Shown here: one piece after another, positions 62,104 to 64,000 of the stretch
Layout: each line of letters opens with the position of its first letter
Numbering within the stretch: the stretch's first letter is position 1
DNA from: Rhodospirillales bacterium
Lineage (GTDB): Bacteria > Pseudomonadota > Alphaproteobacteria > Rhodospirillales > Casp-alpha2
Length of the DNA: 64,000 nucleotides
Direction: 5' to 3'
Assembly (NCBI GenBank): GCA_018662225.1
Contig: JABJGO010000009.1
Span: 1-64,000, forward strand
Position numbers and translations under genes: made by a program
Notes under the pieces: generated by a model
What the model was told of the DNA's origin: nothing
The model's database searches: none
What the model saw: only the letters and a program-made list of their open reading frames with translations

Positions 62104-64000
62104 TCAAGGCGTTTGCATGGCTACTGTGGCCAGTGATTTCAGCATATTTCGCACCCCGGCCAGACGGGCTTCCACGTCATCCCACTTGCGCATAAAGACC
62201 AGCTTGTGATCGGGCCGCAATTTAACGGTGCCCCGATGCTCCTGAATCAGGCTGACCAAGCCTGCTGGATTGGCGAAGTCGTCGTTTCGAAAACTGATGA
62301 CAGCCCCTTTGGGGCCAGCGTCAACTTTCTCAACATTTGCTTCCCGGCACAGGGCTTTAATGGCGACGGTTTGTAACAGATTTTCGGTTTCTTCGGGCAG
62401 TGGTCCAAACCGGTCGATCATTTCGGCGGCCAGCCCATCAATCTCGTCACGATCACTAAGCTTGGCGATACGGCGGTACAGCCCCATCCGCACCGGCAGG
62501 TCGGCTATGTAGTAATCCGGAATCAGCACGGCCAGCCCCACATTGATCTGAGGGCTCCAGTCATCGCTGGTAGGATCATCGCTGACCAGCCCACGGGCTT
62601 CGGCTACGGCTTCTTCCAGCATTTGCTGGTAAAGCTCGAAACCAACCTCACGGATATGCCCCGATTGTTCATCACCCAACAGGTTGCCCGCGCCCCGGAT
62701 ATCCAGATCGTGACTCGCCAGTGAGAATCCAGCCCCCAGATGATCCAGTGTCTGCATGACTTCCAGGCGTTTTTCCGCCGCTGGCGTCAGCTTCATGCCG
62801 GGTGGTAGCGTGAGATAAGCATAAGCCCGGGTCTTGGACCGCCCCACGCGACCGCGCAACTGATACAACTGCGCCAACCCGAAGCGGTCTGATCGGTGAA
62901 TAATGATGGTATTCACCCGCGGCATGTCGAGGCCGGATTCAATAATATTAGTGGCCAGCAGCAAATCAAACCCGCCGTCATAAAATGACGTAACAGCATC
63001 TTCTAATGCGCTCGGTGGCATTTGGCCGTTGACCACGGTTATGGTGATTTCCGGCACCAGTTCACGGATTTCCCGTTCTATCTTTTCCAGATCAGCGATG
63101 CGGGGGCATACATAGAATGTCTGACCACCCCGGTATCGTTCGCGCAGGATCGCCTCTCGAATGACCACTGGATCAAAGGGCAATACATAAGTTCGCACCG
63201 CCAACCGGTCCACAGGTGGTGTGGCGATCAGGCTCAGGTCCCGGATACCAGACAGCGCCAGTTGCAACGTGCGGGGTATGGGGGTCGCACTCAACGTCAC
63301 CACATGCACATCGGCTTTAAGTTGTTTCAGGCGTTCTTTATGGGCCACCCCGAAGTGTTGTTCCTCATCAATGACCAGCAGCCCCAAATCACGAAACGCC
63401 ACATCTTTAGCCATCAAGGCATGGGTACCGATCACAATATCGACGGTGCCCTCTTCCAGTCGTCGCTTGGTTTCCTTGGCGTCCTTGGCAGAAACCAGAC
63501 GAGATAGCTGCCGGATTTCCACAGGAAACCCTTTAAACCGTTCAACGAAATTTTCGTAATGCTGACGGGCCAGCAATGTGGTGGGCACGACAACGGCAAC
63601 CTGTTTACCTTCCATTGCCACCACGAATGCCGCCCGTAACGCGACCTCGGTTTTACCAAAGCCCACATCCCCACAAACCAAACGATCCGTATTGCCACCA
63701 CTGGATAAATCACCGATCACCGCATCGATAGCCCGTTGCTGGTCTTCCGTTTCGACAAAGGGGAATCGGGCACAGAACTCATCGAATATTCCGGTTTGGG
63801 GATTAAGGGGCGCTGAGGTTTTGAGTGCCCGAGCGGCGGCAACGCGGATCAGTTCAGCCGCCATTTCCCGAATGCGGTCTTTCAGTTTGGATTTACGGGC
63901 CTGCCATGCGGCACCACCCAGACGGTCCAGTTGAGCGCCTGCGTCTTCTGACCCGTAACGCGAAATCAGCTCAATGTTCTCAACGGGCAAGAATAACCGG
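62104..64000 (-). CDS. mfd: Transcription-repair coupling factor Mfd (C-terminal part; 5' end outside window)
   Basis: Mfd removes stalled RNA polymerase and recruits UvrA. About 630 C-terminal residues lie in the window. They include the RNA polymerase-interaction edge (PVENIELISRYG), the translocase with Walker A GDVGFGKTEVALRA, the DEEQ box (VIDEEQHFGV), TATPIPRTLQLALSG, the motif VI region QLRGRVGRSKTRAYAYL, and the C-terminal inhibitory domain. The frame runs through the window edge, so no start is present. It ends about 100 nt upstream of proS. Confidence 0.96.
   Translation of the reverse strand, partial: RLFLPVENIELISRYGSEDAGAQLDRLGGAAWQARKSKLKDRIREMAAELIRVAAARALKTSAPLNPQTGIFDEFCARFPFVETEDQQRAIDAVIGDLSSGGNTDRLVCGDVGFGKTEVALRAAFVVAMEGKQVAVVVPTTLLARQHYENFVERFKGFPVEIRQLSRLVSAKDAKETKRRLEEGTVDIVIGTHALMAKDVAFRDLGLLVIDEEQHFGVAHKERLKQLKADVHVVTLSATPIPRTLQLALSGIRDLSLIATPPVDRLAVRTYVLPFDPVVIREAILRERYRGGQTFYVCPRIADLEKIEREIRELVPEITITVVNGQMPPSALEDAVTSFYDGGFDLLLATNIIESGLDMPRVNTIIIHRSDRFGLAQLYQLRGRVGRSKTRAYAYLTLPPGMKLTPAAEKRLEVMQTLDHLGAGFSLASHDLDIRGAGNLLGDEQSGHIREVGFELYQQMLEEAVAEARGLVSDDPTSDDWSPQINVGLAVLIPDYYIADLPVRMGLYRRIAKLSDRDEIDGLAAEMIDRFGPLPEETENLLQTVAIKALCREANVEKVDAGPKGAVISFRNDDFANPAGLVSLIQEHRGTVKLRPDHKLVFMRKWDDVEARLAGVRNMLKSLATVAMQTP

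Overview
The window is a 64 kb stretch of an alphaproteobacterial chromosome of moderate GC, most like the Rhodospirillales and related orders; I cannot fix the genus. The evidence is gene order: a tRNA-Leu followed by tig-clpP-clpX, an aapJQMP amino-acid transporter, an imuA-imuB-dnaE2 mutagenesis cassette behind a GAAC-N7-GAAC LexA box, a short ProRS, and the long rpsB-to-lpxB cluster in its usual alphaproteobacterial order. There is no rRNA, prophage, insertion sequence or CRISPR array. Almost everything is core genome with short intergenic gaps.

Layout. 0-3 kb (minus): protein quality control (clpX, clpP, tig) and tRNA-Leu(UAG). 3.1-4.6 kb (minus): NAD(P)HX repair. 4.8-10.3 kb (plus): the SOS mutasome imuA-imuB-dnaE2. 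10.3-14.6 kb (plus): CobD-like decarboxylase, Nudix hydrolase, cysteine synthase, mercaptopyruvate sulfurtransferase and an acetyltransferase. 14.7-19.0 kb (minus): aapJQMP. 19.3-20.5 kb (plus): metC. 20.5-22.6 kb (minus): zur-znuC-znuB behind a Zur box, without znuA. 22.7-24.9 kb: hisI, a YaiI-family gene and a RhlE-type helicase. 25.2-28.4 kb: a PilZ-like gene divergent from modABC.

28.4-30.7 kb is the one area of small unfamiliar genes: an orphan FliN-like protein, a 68-aa protein, a small secreted protein, a charged coiled-coil protein and a zinc ribbon. 30.7-46 kb is the housekeeping superoperon (minus) for translation (rpsB, tsf, frr), UMP kinase, isoprenoid and phospholipid synthesis (uppS, cdsA, dxr), outer-membrane assembly (rseP, bamA, skp) and lipid A (lpxD, fabZ, lpxA). 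It ends in a single gene that fuses LpxI to LpxB. 46-51 kb (minus) holds a MATE exporter and a possible catabolic set: SDR, FMN 2-hydroxyacid oxidase, gamma-butyrobetaine-hydroxylase-like dioxygenase and GFA protein. dnaE follows. 55-56.4 kb holds two 53-aa paralogues, too small for most gene callers, on either side of a divergent Bax-like glucosaminidase. The rest is a PleD-like diguanylate cyclase, azlCD, lolD-lolC/E, proS and the 3' part of mfd.

I found no complete, obviously new system. The most notable items are the LpxI-LpxB fusion, the pair of 53-aa DUF1127-like paralogues with matching leaders and terminators, the orphan FliN among unknown small genes, recurrent 12-bp in-frame tandem duplications at four loci, and a compact convergent-gene architecture in which stop codons overlap by exactly 4 bp at four junctions.
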